From JAWXCE01 sp033764775 (GTDB lineage Bacteria > Pseudomonadota > Alphaproteobacteria > Rhizobiales > Rhodomicrobiaceae), in contig JANRIQ010000018.1 in NCBI GenBank assembly GCA_033764775.1, forward strand, positions 186,001 through 250,000: a stretch of DNA of 64,000 nt, given 5' to 3'. Below the pieces are notes generated by a model, which had not been told where the DNA came from, searched no databases, and saw nothing but the letters and a program-made list of their open reading frames with translations. Positions 22,257-31,370 of the stretch are shown in pieces. The translations under genes and the position numbers were made by a program. Each line of letters starts with the position of its first letter. The stretch's first letter is position 1.

Positions 22257-24875
22257 TTAGACCTTATATTCCTGCGACTTGAACGTGAGATGCTTCACGC
22301 CTTCAGGCGCATCCGAGATCTTGCGGATGTTGCCCCAGGTTTGCTTATAGTTGGGGATCACCAGCTCGTTTACGCCCTCGCCATTGATGACGTTGCCCTG
22401 CACGCCGGTTGGGTAGCCGAAGAGCATGAAGGTTTCGCCTTTGCGCGCGGTTGGCGTCGGGTAAACCATGGCCTGAGTAGAGCCATCGTCATTATAGACT
22501 TCGACGAGGTCACCGGCTTTGACACTCAAGGTCGCCATATCGTCCGGGTTCATCTCGATATAGGCGTAAGGAAAGCGATCCATGACAAGATCGTTTTGCT
22601 GATCGAGGTAGGCTGACTGCCAGACGTGGTTAGCCCGCCCGTTGTTGACTAGATATTTGAACTTTTTCTTCTGCGCGTCTTTGCCAGGCGCCTGCAGGCC
22701 GCGCCAGACGGTTTCCATGAAGGTCGCCTTGCCGTCTTTGGAATTGAACTTCCCATCTGCAAACAGGCGTTTTGTGCCAAGAATGCGTTCGGTTCCGCCG
22801 CTCGCCGCCGCAGCAGCTCCCGGTTGCTTGGAAGTGTCGTCCACGCGGACATTCTCCTTGCCACGGTCGCTGCCGACGGATGGGATCACCACGCCGCCGC
22901 CGCTCTCGCCTGTGGTGGTGCCCGGTGCGATAACGCCTGTAGTGTCAAGCCCCACTGCCGGTTCTTGGAAGCCGTTCGTGCCCATGGCGCGCAGGCGCGC
23001 ATAGGTGACGAACTTGCCGCCCTTTTCATTGGCGTGATAGCCGTCCATAAAAGCGTCTTCTTCCGTTTTCCAGTCAAAGCCCTTAAACTGGGCGGCGTAT
23101 TTGGCGTCGCCCATCTCCGTTAGCACTCGCTCCATGTGGTTAGCGAGGCGCGCGGCGATAAGACAATCCGGCATGGCGTTGCCGGGAGGGTCCATGTACC
23201 GCTCGGTGAGGCGCATGCGCCGCTCGCCATTCATGGATGTGAGGTTCATCTCGCCAGCGGTTGCGGCGGGCAGCACCACATGGCACGCCTGGCCGATTTG
23301 CGTTGGTACGATGTCTACGTCCACCGCGAACAGACCACCCTTCTTAATAGCGTCGACAATTGCCTTCACCATTGCTGGGCGGTCGCCGTAAGACACGCTG
23401 CTCATCGCGTCTTTCACCATGTCGGTGCGCTTTTTGTAAACACGCTTGAACTCCATCGCATTCAGCGTGGTTTTGTAGTGGTCGCACGCCCATACATGGT
23501 GAACGCCGCCTTTGCCCCTGATGAGCAGGTCGTCGACATACGCGGCCGGACGCCCCACATGGCCGTCGGCGGGCCGGGAATAACCTTCTTGGTGGCCGCC
23601 CATGCGGACGCAGCCGCCGCCTTCGCGCCCGACATTGCCGGTTGCGAGCGCGAGGTTCACAAGGCTGGCGATGGTGCGGTAGTTGTCGTTGCCCCAGATC
23701 AGGCCCTTCTCATATGCGAACATGGCGCGACGGCGCTTGCCCTCTTTCGGCTCGGCAATCCAGGTCGCCGCCTTGATGATATCAGCGGCGGGAACGCCAG
23801 TGATTTTGGCCGCTTCCTCGACGGAGACTTTGTTGGCTTTTAGGGCTTTGTCGAAATCTTTTGTTGAAGCGCCGATGAAGGCTTTGTCAAGCCAGCCCTT
23901 TTCCGCGATGTATGTGAGCCAGGCGTTGTAGAGCACCAGGTCGGTGCCGGAGTTAATGGCCAGGTGCAGCACATTCTCTTTGCCCGCCTCGGCCTCACAG
24001 GCGTTCATTGTTACCGTCCGTCGCGGATCAACGAAAATGATGCGGCCCGCTGCGTGCGACTCGTTGGGAAGCTGTGTTTTCTTTTTGTCTAGCGATGCGC
24101 CCTTCAGGTTAGGAATCCAGTGATTGAGGAAGTAGTTCGTCTGCGTTTCCAACGAATTGCACCCGCAAGCAATGATCGTGTCCGCCAGTTCGGCGTCTTC
24201 GTAGCAGTTGTTTAACTCGCCAACGCCCATGTCGCGGCTTGAATGCACCTCTGAGTTGTAGGCTGGGCGGTTGTGGATGCGGATGTTTTTGATCTTCATG
24301 GCCGTAAAGTAGAGTTTGCCCGTGCCCCACGTGTTCTCATAGCCACCGCCCGCGCCGCCATGGTCGAATGCGGATACAAACAGCCCGTCCTCGCCGTATG
24401 CTTTGTCCTTGATGATCGCGGCGGTGACACGCGCCACCAGATCGAGCGCATCATCCCAGCTTGCAGGCTGCATCTGGCCGTAGCGCCAAACCAGCGGATC
24501 GGTAAGGCGCTGCTGCTGCGTCTGACGGGCGCGGGAATAACTCATCTCGGCCATGCGGGCGCCGCGGATGGAGCCAAGGCCAGAGTTCACCTCGCACTTC
24601 ACGTCCGGCTTGATCACGATATGTACGTCTTTGCCATCCTGCTTAACGATGTTGTACATCGAGGGCGAATACCAGGCTTCAGTATTAGCACCTTGCTGCT
24701 TGGTCAAATCAGCGCCGAAGGCGTTGTCGCCAGCGACCACGCCACCTTGTTTATTGATCGGCCATGTGTAGGCGTGGTAACCGCAACCGACGATGCAATA
24801 ATGGCAGGTGACATTCTGCTTTTTTGCATCTGCGGGAATAATCGGAAGACGGTCGATATTGCGTTTATAAGCCAT
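22257..24875 (-). CDS. aioA: Arsenite oxidase large (molybdopterin) subunit
   Basis: This 872-residue protein is the catalytic subunit that oxidises arsenite to arsenate in the periplasm. The [3Fe-4S] site is CHYCIVGCGYHAY (Cys24, Cys27, Cys31). Typical AioA stretches follow: SFDHGGAGGGYENTWG-like VSAFDHGGAGGGYENTWGTG, YNSEVHSSRDMGVGELNN, VNLALATGNVGREGGGCVRMGGHQEGY and GEMNLTSMNGERRMRLTERY. The C-terminal domain contains NNGRANHVWQSAYLDQ. The protein has no signal peptide and should be exported with AioB's twin-arginine signal. It is about 47 residues longer than the Alcaligenes enzyme because of a Gly/Ala/Ser-rich insertion at residues 642-699. It follows aioB by 14 nt. Confidence 0.97.
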   Translation of the reverse strand: MAYKRNIDRLPIIPADAKKQNVTCHYCIVGCGYHAYTWPINKQGGVVAGDNAFGADLTKQQGANTEAWYSPSMYNIVKQDGKDVHIVIKPDVKCEVNSGLGSIRGARMAEMSYSRARQTQQQRLTDPLVWRYGQMQPASWDDALDLVARVTAAIIKDKAYGEDGLFVSAFDHGGAGGGYENTWGTGKLYFTAMKIKNIRIHNRPAYNSEVHSSRDMGVGELNNCYEDAELADTIIACGCNSLETQTNYFLNHWIPNLKGASLDKKKTQLPNESHAAGRIIFVDPRRTVTMNACEAEAGKENVLHLAINSGTDLVLYNAWLTYIAEKGWLDKAFIGASTKDFDKALKANKVSVEEAAKITGVPAADIIKAATWIAEPKEGKRRRAMFAYEKGLIWGNDNYRTIASLVNLALATGNVGREGGGCVRMGGHQEGYSRPADGHVGRPAAYVDDLLIRGKGGVHHVWACDHYKTTLNAMEFKRVYKKRTDMVKDAMSSVSYGDRPAMVKAIVDAIKKGGLFAVDVDIVPTQIGQACHVVLPAATAGEMNLTSMNGERRMRLTERYMDPPGNAMPDCLIAARLANHMERVLTEMGDAKYAAQFKGFDWKTEEDAFMDGYHANEKGGKFVTYARLRAMGTNGFQEPAVGLDTTGVIAPGTTTGESGGGVVIPSVGSDRGKENVRVDDTSKQPGAAAAASGGTERILGTKRLFADGKFNSKDGKATFMETVWRGLQAPGKDAQKKKFKYLVNNGRANHVWQSAYLDQQNDLVMDRFPYAYIEMNPDDMATLSVKAGDLVEVYNDDGSTQAMVYPTPTARKGETFMLFGYPTGVQGNVINGEGVNELVIPNYKQTWGNIRKISDAPEGVKHLTFKSQEYKV

Positions 24876-24889
24876 GATGTTCGCTCCCC

Positions 24890-25414
24890 TTACGCCAGAA
24901 CGTTGCTGAGACGGCCGTACAGCAGTTCGTCAATTCCTTCGGCAAAGATGTCGCCCTTGTCGTCCACCCGCAGGACATATTGCGGAAGATTCTGCGTGGC
25001 CTGACCCCACACCTGCTGGCCGCCCTTCTCCACGTCGAAGCGGGAGTAATGGCCGGGGCAATTGAGCGTTCGGTCGCCTGTGTTATAGGCAAGGGGGATG
25101 CCCTTATGTGGGCAGATGGTGGAGAAGCCGACGATGTCGCCGTCGGGCCCCGCGCCGCCTTCGACACGCTGACCGAGCTTGAGCAGCACGCCCGGCGCAT
25201 CGGCGTCGGGATAACTCACGTCCTTCGGCTCATTCGCTTTTAGTTCGCTGACATTGCCAAGACGGTTGGCCGGGTAGGCCACGCGGGCAAGCGGCGTCGC
25301 AGCTTTAGTTTCTTGCGGCATCAATCCGACCACGGCGACGCCTGCGGCTGCAATACCCGAACCGCGCAGGAATTGGCGACGGCCAGTATCGACGAGTTTA
25401 TCGCATCGTTTCAA
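24890..25414 (-). CDS. aioB: Arsenite oxidase small (Rieske) subunit
   Basis: This 174-residue protein carries a twin-arginine signal (TGRRQFLRGSGIAAAGVAVVG) that should export the AioAB dimer. The Rieske [2Fe-2S] ligands are in STICPHKGIPL (Cys-x-His) and LNCPGHYSRFD (Cys-x-x-His). It passes electrons from AioA to a soluble acceptor, usually a c-type cytochrome. No cytochrome gene lies nearby. The gene starts 40 nt after a consensus sigma-54 promoter and is followed by aioA. Confidence 0.96.
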   Translation of the reverse strand: MKRCDKLVDTGRRQFLRGSGIAAAGVAVVGLMPQETKAATPLARVAYPANRLGNVSELKANEPKDVSYPDADAPGVLLKLGQRVEGGAGPDGDIVGFSTICPHKGIPLAYNTGDRTLNCPGHYSRFDVEKGGQQVWGQATQNLPQYVLRVDDKGDIFAEGIDELLYGRLSNVLA

Positions 25415-25465
25415 AGCATCCTCCCAGGTTTATTATCGTGTTCTCCGATACCCGCCCCATGTAGT

Positions 25466-25481
25466 TGCAATGCCTATGCCA
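25466..25481 (-). promoter_or_regulatory. Sigma-54 (-24/-12) promoter of aioBA
   Basis: On the minus strand, TGGCATAGGCATTGCA fits the RpoN consensus TGGCAYRN4TTGCW at every defined position. It ends 51 nt before the aioB start, giving a leader of about 40 nt. The adjacent AioR carries the sigma-54 contact motif GAFTGA, so activation by AioXSR in response to arsenite is well supported. Confidence 0.9.
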
Positions 25482-25609
25482 TGCTCTTTATCAAAATTAA
25501 TCGTTATGTTTTAATGCGTTAAGAAAGAAGCAAATTATCTTGCGTTCTAATATCTAAACATGCATACATGCGATGTTCGGAATTTCTGACGTCGGCATCA
25601 GGGTGATGG

Positions 25610-26932
25610 TCATCCCTCGACCGCCAGCCCAAGACGCCTCATTTTCTCCCAAAGCGTGGTGCGAGAGACGCCTAGTGCAACGGCGGTTTTGCTAATCTGG
25701 CCGTTATTTTGCGCTAGAACCCGCTCGATCTGGCGCTTCTCCGCCGTATCGCGAACTTCCGCGAGAGAAGTTGGGGCGGGCTCTGTCAGAGCTCGCAAAG
25801 CTTTTTCAGGAAACAAGTCGGCGGGCATAATCCAGTCGCTCAGCGTTAAGGCTACAGCTCGCTCGATACGGTTTCGCAACTCGCGAACATTACCCGGCCA
25901 GCAATGGACAAGAGCTGCATTTTGCGCGAGCGCGCTGACGCCTCGCAAAGCGCTCATCTGCCGCTCGGCGAATTCGATGAAGAAGCGGTCGATGAGCCAG
26001 GGGATATCCTCTTGCCGATGCCGCAACGGGGGAACCTCGACGGGCAGCACATTGATGCGAAAAAAAAGATCCGCGCGGAACTGCTTTAGCGCCACCTGGC
26101 TTTCTAGGTTAGCGTTACTTGCGCAAACGAGCCGCGCCTTGAACGGAATCAGCGTCTCGCCACCCACGCGATAAAATGCGCGATCCTCGATAAGCCGCAA
26201 TAGCTTCGCTTGGAGAGGCAAAGCAAGTTCGCTGATCTCATCGAGAAATAGCGTGCCGCTTCCAGCCCGTTCGGCATAACCGAGGTGCCGCTTGGCCGCC
26301 CCGGTGAAGGCCCCAGCCTCGTGGCCAAAAATTTCGCTTTCGAGAAGATTTTCCGGGATCGCGGCGCAGTTCACAGCAATGAACGGTTTTTTCGAGGGCG
26401 GAGCGCAGTCATGCAAAAAACGGGCGCAAACCTCTTTGCCCGAGCCGGTTTCTCCGGTGATAAGCACAAAGCTATCCACTTTTGCCGCGAGACGCAATAA
26501 TCGTTCGACCGCGTGCATTGCGGGAGAAACGCCGAGAATGGCTGCGTTAGCTTCATGCAATCGCGGGCGTAGCACCGTCTGAATTCGGCCGAGTAAAATG
26601 TCCATATCAAACGGCTTTGTCAGATAGTCGCCTGCTCCAGCGCGCATCAGAGACACTGCGTCGTCGATATCGCCGTAGGCGGTCATAAAGATAAACGGCG
26701 GCGCTGTGCCGTCGTCGGCCATTTTGCGGAACAAGCCGTCGCCATTCATGTCGGGCAAACGCATATCGCATAGCACGAGATCGGGCCCGCGGGCGTTCAT
26801 CGCATAGAGGGCGTCGGCGGCGCAGCCATATAATCCAACTTTCGCGCCCTCAAGAGACAGGCTTTGGCGCAAAGATTGGCCCATCACCGCGTCATCCTCG
26901 ATCACGGCGATCGTTCGCCCGCTAAGCAACAT
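25610..26932 (-). CDS. aioR: Sigma-54-dependent response regulator of arsenite oxidase
   Basis: This 440-residue NtrC-family activator has three parts. The receiver domain (residues 5-120) has acidic pocket EDD, phospho-acceptor Asp56 in LVLCDMRLPD, and Thr/Lys in MTAYGD and LTKPFD. The AAA+ domain has Walker A GETGSGKE, the sigma-54 loop EAGAFTGAAKRH, Walker B GTLFLDEISEL and the WPGNVREL region. The C-terminal Fis-type helix-turn-helix ends ISKTAVALGVSRTTLWEKMRRLGL. It overlaps the aioS end by 11 nt and lies upstream of the sigma-54 promoter of aioBA, its target. Confidence 0.95.
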   Translation of the reverse strand: MLLSGRTIAVIEDDAVMGQSLRQSLSLEGAKVGLYGCAADALYAMNARGPDLVLCDMRLPDMNGDGLFRKMADDGTAPPFIFMTAYGDIDDAVSLMRAGAGDYLTKPFDMDILLGRIQTVLRPRLHEANAAILGVSPAMHAVERLLRLAAKVDSFVLITGETGSGKEVCARFLHDCAPPSKKPFIAVNCAAIPENLLESEIFGHEAGAFTGAAKRHLGYAERAGSGTLFLDEISELALPLQAKLLRLIEDRAFYRVGGETLIPFKARLVCASNANLESQVALKQFRADLFFRINVLPVEVPPLRHRQEDIPWLIDRFFIEFAERQMSALRGVSALAQNAALVHCWPGNVRELRNRIERAVALTLSDWIMPADLFPEKALRALTEPAPTSLAEVRDTAEKRQIERVLAQNNGQISKTAVALGVSRTTLWEKMRRLGLAVEG

Positions 26933-28373
26933 CGCGCAAGGCTCCTTGTGTCATGCGGAAGTTCAGACGCACAGTCGTCCCCCCTTGCGGAGGCCAGTTT
27001 ACCTCGATATCGCCGCCCGTCTCATCCAATAAGCGGCGCACCATCCATAGTCCCAAGCCTTTTTTTGAAGGGATCGGCGAAACGCCACCGCTCGTCTCCA
27101 GGCATCGCGCTAAATCCTTCGGCAATCCCGCCCCGCGATCCGTGATAACGAAAGTAAGGCGATTGCTGCATGTGTTCGCTTTAAAACTGAGTTTTGAGCC
27201 TTTTGGCGCGGCAGCGCAGGCGTTTAGCAGGATATTGAGCGCCGCCTGTCTAATTGGCATGGCCGCAACGGGCAGCGCCACATCAACGCGGTTTTGCCAG
27301 TCAATCGCAAGTTCCTTGCGCTGTAGCTCCGGCTTGATCAGCAAGCGCAGGTCGTCGATATCCTGAGGCGTCAACGGACGCGGCGTCTCTTCCGCGCGAT
27401 AGGTGACGAGCGTCGCGCGAACCACATCGCGGATACCGCGCAACCCTTGCTTCAGTAGCCGAACAGAGGTGGCGCGGACTGACTCGCGCTCGCCATACCG
27501 TTCAATTGCGTCAAGCGCGTTAAACATGCCGCCAAGAGGATTATTGATCTCATGCGCCATGCCGGAGGCGAGGCGGCCGAGACTCGCCAGTTTCTCTTCC
27601 TCAGCGAGTCGCTCTGTTAAAGCCAGCCGTTCGTTTGCCGCGCGCGCCATAGCATTATAGCGCCGGAATAGCCTACCGAACTCGCTGGAGGACGACCCGA
27701 GCCGTTCTGGGGGTATTAGCTCGATAGGGCCGTCAGCGCTGCGATTTGGATATGCATCAAGCGTTTTGATCGGCGTGACCACAAACCGCATGGCGAGATA
27801 CCCCGCCGCCGTCAAAAGAAGAGTGAGCGCCGAATTCGTGACAACCAATGTCCACAACACCGCCTCGCGTTCAAGCAACAGCGTGGAGATGTCGAGTTCA
27901 GTGAAAATTGCGCCCGCGTTTTGTCCCTGAACGGTTAGAGCTCGGTGCACAAAAGCGCGCTGGTTTCGTTCGTCGATCAGAATCTGATTGTTGTCGCTGA
28001 ACCGCATAAGCCACCCATCCGGCGGTTTCATGCCCGTTGGAAATGCGGCCGGATTAGAGGCCGCGATGATCGATCCAGTAGAATTCACAGCGACGGTCTC
28101 AACTGCATCAACGCCGGAATATAGAGTGCGGGACCGGTCAAGGGCATCGAAAACTTCCCAAACATCCTCGCGCAAAACGTGAGGAAGGATCGACGACGAC
28201 AGTCCGTCGAGATAGGCGCCAGAGAGTGTCCCCAAATGGCGCTCCTGCGTCTCCGCCAGACGCAACAGCACACGATTGGAAATGGCGACGCTGAGCAGGA
28301 ACATCAGCAGGGCGACAAGCAGCGGGGCTTTGACCGTGGTTGGCCACGACGGAGGATTAAGGATGCGATTCAC
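26922..28373 (-). CDS. aioS: Arsenite oxidase sensor histidine kinase
   Basis: This 483-residue kinase has two membrane spans (PLLVALLMFLLSVAI and WTLVVTNSALTLLLTAAGYLAM) around a periplasmic sensor loop of about 140 residues. A HAMP-like linker follows. The phospho-accepting His is in SGMAHEINNPLGG. ATP-binding motifs are NILLNACAAA (N box), ITDRGAGLP (G1) and KKGLGLWMVRRLL (G2). It should phosphorylate AioR after AioX binds arsenite in the periplasm. It overlaps aioX by 4 nt (ATGA) and aioR by 11 nt, so the three are co-translated. Confidence 0.94.
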   Translation of the reverse strand: MNRILNPPSWPTTVKAPLLVALLMFLLSVAISNRVLLRLAETQERHLGTLSGAYLDGLSSSILPHVLREDVWEVFDALDRSRTLYSGVDAVETVAVNSTGSIIAASNPAAFPTGMKPPDGWLMRFSDNNQILIDERNQRAFVHRALTVQGQNAGAIFTELDISTLLLEREAVLWTLVVTNSALTLLLTAAGYLAMRFVVTPIKTLDAYPNRSADGPIELIPPERLGSSSSEFGRLFRRYNAMARAANERLALTERLAEEEKLASLGRLASGMAHEINNPLGGMFNALDAIERYGERESVRATSVRLLKQGLRGIRDVVRATLVTYRAEETPRPLTPQDIDDLRLLIKPELQRKELAIDWQNRVDVALPVAAMPIRQAALNILLNACAAAPKGSKLSFKANTCSNRLTFVITDRGAGLPKDLARCLETSGGVSPIPSKKGLGLWMVRRLLDETGGDIEVNWPPQGGTTVRLNFRMTQGALRDVA

Positions 28374-29257
28374 CCTAACCTCCGCACGATTTCCATTTTG
28401 ACGGCGATGTCATCGAACAGGCTCGCGTCAGCGCCTGCGAAGCCATCGAGATAAAGCAATTTTAAAAGGCCGCGTCCGCTATCGCTTTGGCTCATGTCGA
28501 TGAGGGCTTGCCGCAGAGCGATAACTTCGGTTGCTTGAGCGCGTCCCAGCGCTGCGGCGATGGGCGGAAAACCGAGCCACTCTGATTTATAGATAACTCG
28601 CGTGCGGCGCGTCAACTCTGGCTCGACTACGGTCATCACCTCCCACACATACCCATCGACGCTACCGCTGTGCGCCAGCCCCGCGCCAACCGCACGCACC
28701 ACGTTTCGGTGGCCGTAGGCGAAAAATGTGCGGCTAAAAAAGCTATTAGGTCGCAATCCTTTAGAGGCAAGCAGCGCGCAGGTGACCAAATAACCGGAGT
28801 TGCTGTCGGGGTCGGAGAAAGCATGGATGTCGTCGTTCAGACCGTCAATATTGGCGGCGATGCGTTGATCTCCGGTGATGAGATAGGATTGATACAGTGG
28901 CTGCCCTCGCCAAACCGGAACTGCTACCAAAGCCAGTTCGGCCTTGTTGGCGACAAACGGAAACCCGCAAATCCATGCCGCATCGAGCTGGCCGGAAATG
29001 AGGAGCGACGTTATCTCCTGATACGTTCGCCGCAGCACAAGTTGCACGGAGCGACCTGTCGCTACCTCCAGATAGCCCTTCAGCGCCGCGAGAATTTCCA
29101 AGTCGTTGTTAAGAAAAACCGGCGTGAGGCCGCAGCGGATTTGCGAAGTCGCCAAAGCTCGTGGCGGCAAAAGGAGTGCAGCGCCTGCGCACATCGCCGC
29201 CGAGACAAAATGACGTCTTGATTGCGATTTCGGAACTTTGCCCTCCAGCCGCAGCAT
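28370..29257 (-). CDS. aioX: Periplasmic arsenite-binding sensor protein
   Basis: This protein of about 295 residues is a PhnD-like periplasmic binding protein, with an RR-type signal (SQSRRHFVSAAMCAGAALLLPPRALA). The binding fold includes IRCGLTPVFLNNDLEILAALKGYLEVATG, then AAWICGFPFVANKAELALVAVPVWRG and FSDPDSNSGYLVTCALLA. The Cys in AAWICGFPF is the position expected to bind As(III) in AioX proteins. I prefer the ATG at 29257 because it gives a normal-length signal; the ATG at 29311 would add 18 residues. It opens the aioX-aioS-aioR operon upstream of aioBA. Confidence 0.92.
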   Translation of the reverse strand: MLRLEGKVPKSQSRRHFVSAAMCAGAALLLPPRALATSQIRCGLTPVFLNNDLEILAALKGYLEVATGRSVQLVLRRTYQEITSLLISGQLDAAWICGFPFVANKAELALVAVPVWRGQPLYQSYLITGDQRIAANIDGLNDDIHAFSDPDSNSGYLVTCALLASKGLRPNSFFSRTFFAYGHRNVVRAVGAGLAHSGSVDGYVWEVMTVVEPELTRRTRVIYKSEWLGFPPIAAALGRAQATEVIALRQALIDMSQSDSGRGLLKLLYLDGFAGADASLFDDIAVKMEIVRRLG

Positions 29258-29354
29258 CACTCGCGTTTCCAACCCAACACACTGCTTTTTGCGGGAATGC
29301 CCCGTTTGCATTATTCAGAAATATTATCGCATTTTGCCCATGCCGTCATTTTTC

Positions 29355-30104
29355 TTAATGTTGGGCATGTTCCAGGGCGCGCGTCGCCAAATCAGGCGCC
29401 GGTGATTTGGCCGCCATCTCCATACGCTCCGAGTAACGGTCGACGAGGGTTGCGGCGTGAGGGCGTAGCAGAAGCGTGAAGCGCACAAGCTCCTCCATCA
29501 CGTCCACGATGCGGTCGTAATAGGCAGACGGCTTCATCCGCCCCGTCTCGTCGAACTCCTCAAATGCCTTTGCCACGCTCGACTGGTTCGGGATGGTGAA
29601 CATCCGCATCCATCGCCCGAGCAACCGCATGGTGTTGACGGCGTTGAAGGATTGAGATCCACCTGAAACCTGCATCACGGCGAGGGTGCGCCCTTGCGTG
29701 GGCCGTATGCCGCCCAGGTTAAGCGGCAGATGATCGATTTGCGTTTTCATGAGTCCTGAAATCGCGCCGTGCCGCTCGGGCGAACACCACACCTGCGCCT
29801 CCGACCAAATCGAATGTTCGCGCAACTCTTGCACGGCTGGGTGCTTGTCGCCCGCTACCTGATCGGGCAGCGGCAAATCGAATGGGTCAAAAATGCGCGT
29901 CTCCGCGCCGAAATATTGCAGTAGCCGCGCCGCCTCCTCAATCGCCAGCCGAGAATAGGATCGCTCGCGCAGCGAACCGTAGAGCAGTAGTACCCGAAGC
30001 GGATGCAATGGAGCCAACCACAACTCCTCGGCAATGCTCAGCCGCGTGAAGCGTGGATCAAGTGCGGGCATAAAATTGGGGTCGGCAAGCGTGCGAAGTC
30101 TCAT
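29355..30104 (-). CDS. arsH: Organoarsenical oxidase ArsH
   Basis: This 249-residue flavoprotein is ArsH, an NADPH-dependent FMN reductase that oxidises trivalent methyl- and aryl-arsenicals. Typical parts are RVLLLYGSLRERSYSRLAIEEAARLLQYFGAETRIFDPFDLPLPDQ, WSEAQVWCSPERHGAISGLMKTQIDHLPL and QVSGGSQSFNAVNTMRLLGRWMRMFTIPNQSSV. It follows the MFS gene by 3 nt on the same strand, so PadR, MFS transporter and ArsH form one operon. Confidence 0.94.
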   Translation of the reverse strand: MRLRTLADPNFMPALDPRFTRLSIAEELWLAPLHPLRVLLLYGSLRERSYSRLAIEEAARLLQYFGAETRIFDPFDLPLPDQVAGDKHPAVQELREHSIWSEAQVWCSPERHGAISGLMKTQIDHLPLNLGGIRPTQGRTLAVMQVSGGSQSFNAVNTMRLLGRWMRMFTIPNQSSVAKAFEEFDETGRMKPSAYYDRIVDVMEELVRFTLLLRPHAATLVDRYSERMEMAAKSPAPDLATRALEHAQH

Positions 30105-30107
30105 ATC

Positions 30108-31370
30108 TTACTCATTTTTGAGGTGCGTTCGAGCAAGGGCGGCGAACACGAAAACCGCCAATGTACCGAGGGCAGCCATTGTCCACAGCGCGGCCGCCAC
30201 TCCGACATTTTGCATGATCCAGGCGAAGATAAACGGCGCAATCGACGTTACGATCAGGCGCACGGCGGTGAGGTTGCCGAGACGTGCGCCATAGCCGTGA
30301 GCGCCGAATAGCGCAAGTGGTACGGTTCCACGCACGATACTGGTAAGGCCAGAGCCGAAGCCGAATAAGAGGGCGAACAGCAAGGCGGCGGGTGCCCATT
30401 CAGAGGCGGCGATGAGCAGCGTCACGGCAATGGGCAGCATGGCGGAAGCTATAATCGCGAGATTCACCGGATGAAGATTGCCGCCAAACGCCATGTTCGT
30501 AACGCGAACAAAGACCTGCGCCGGGCCGAACAAGCTTGCCATCAACAGTCCTGTTGCGCCAAAGCCCAGCGCCGTTAGCAACGGCACCATGTGTATGAGC
30601 AGCGCGGACAGTACGAACCCGCTGAGAGTGAAGCCCAGCAGGATGAGCCTGAACGCCGACACCCGGTCGGCCTCGGCAAGACTGCCTCTCGCCTCGATGT
30701 CAAAATGCTCCATCTCGGGCGGAACAGGCGCAGGTTGCCCGGATGTCTGGCGCGCCAGCATTAAATGAATGGGCAGACAAACGGCGACATGGAGCCCGGC
30801 GAACACAAAATACACATCCCGCCAGCCTATCCAGTCATTAAGATAGCTCGTTAGCGGCCAGAACAGCGTCGAGGCGAATCCGGCGATGAGCGTGAGATGT
30901 GTGATGCTGCGGCGCGCATTCTGCCCGGAAAGCTGCGCCAACGCGGCGAAGGCCGCGTCATAGAGCACGAGCGTTGCGGCGACTTCGATGGCCACCAGCC
31001 CAAGGACGAACAATGCGGGCGAATGAGCCAGTGCGCACCCTGCAAGCGCAATGGCGGAGACCACTGAACCGGCTGCCATGATTTGGCCTGCGCCGAAGCG
31101 GTCAACCCAGCGCCCCGCAAACGGCGCCGCAAGCCCCCCAGTGAGCAGCGCGGCGGAAAAAACGCCGTAAACCCAGTCGACTGTCCAGTTGAAATCCTTC
31201 GCCATGCCTGCCGCGAGAATGCTGAACGCATAGTAGAGCGTGCCGTAGCCGATGACTTGCGTCGCGCCCAGACTCCAGACGATGGCGGCAGATGCAGCCG
31301 GGCGCGGCGGCGTCAGCGGAACATGCGGCCGCGTGCTTATCAAGCCCGAGCCGGATTGAGGCGTACTCAT
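30108..31370 (-). CDS. MFS transporter, candidate ArsK-type arsenical exporter
   Basis: This 420-residue protein has 12 predicted membrane spans and the MFS loop GRWVDRFGAGQIM after the second span. Other marks are YGTLYYAFSILAAGMAKDF and GYGARLGNLTAVRLIV. MFS exporters called ArsK, found beside arsH and arsR-like genes in Agrobacterium and other alphaproteobacteria, expel As(III), Sb(III) and organoarsenicals. The position between a PadR gene (4-nt overlap) and arsH (3-nt gap) supports that role, but sequence alone does not separate it from other MFS pumps. It would be the only dedicated arsenical efflux pump in the window. Confidence 0.75.
   Translation of the reverse strand: MSTPQSGSGLISTRPHVPLTPPRPAASAAIVWSLGATQVIGYGTLYYAFSILAAGMAKDFNWTVDWVYGVFSAALLTGGLAAPFAGRWVDRFGAGQIMAAGSVVSAIALAGCALAHSPALFVLGLVAIEVAATLVLYDAAFAALAQLSGQNARRSITHLTLIAGFASTLFWPLTSYLNDWIGWRDVYFVFAGLHVAVCLPIHLMLARQTSGQPAPVPPEMEHFDIEARGSLAEADRVSAFRLILLGFTLSGFVLSALLIHMVPLLTALGFGATGLLMASLFGPAQVFVRVTNMAFGGNLHPVNLAIIASAMLPIAVTLLIAASEWAPAALLFALLFGFGSGLTSIVRGTVPLALFGAHGYGARLGNLTAVRLIVTSIAPFIFAWIMQNVGVAAALWTMAALGTLAVFVFAALARTHLKNE

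Noticed and set aside
23136..23843. Plus-strand frame of 235 codons over aioA
   Set aside because: Antisense to an intact, well-conserved aioA; no family match.
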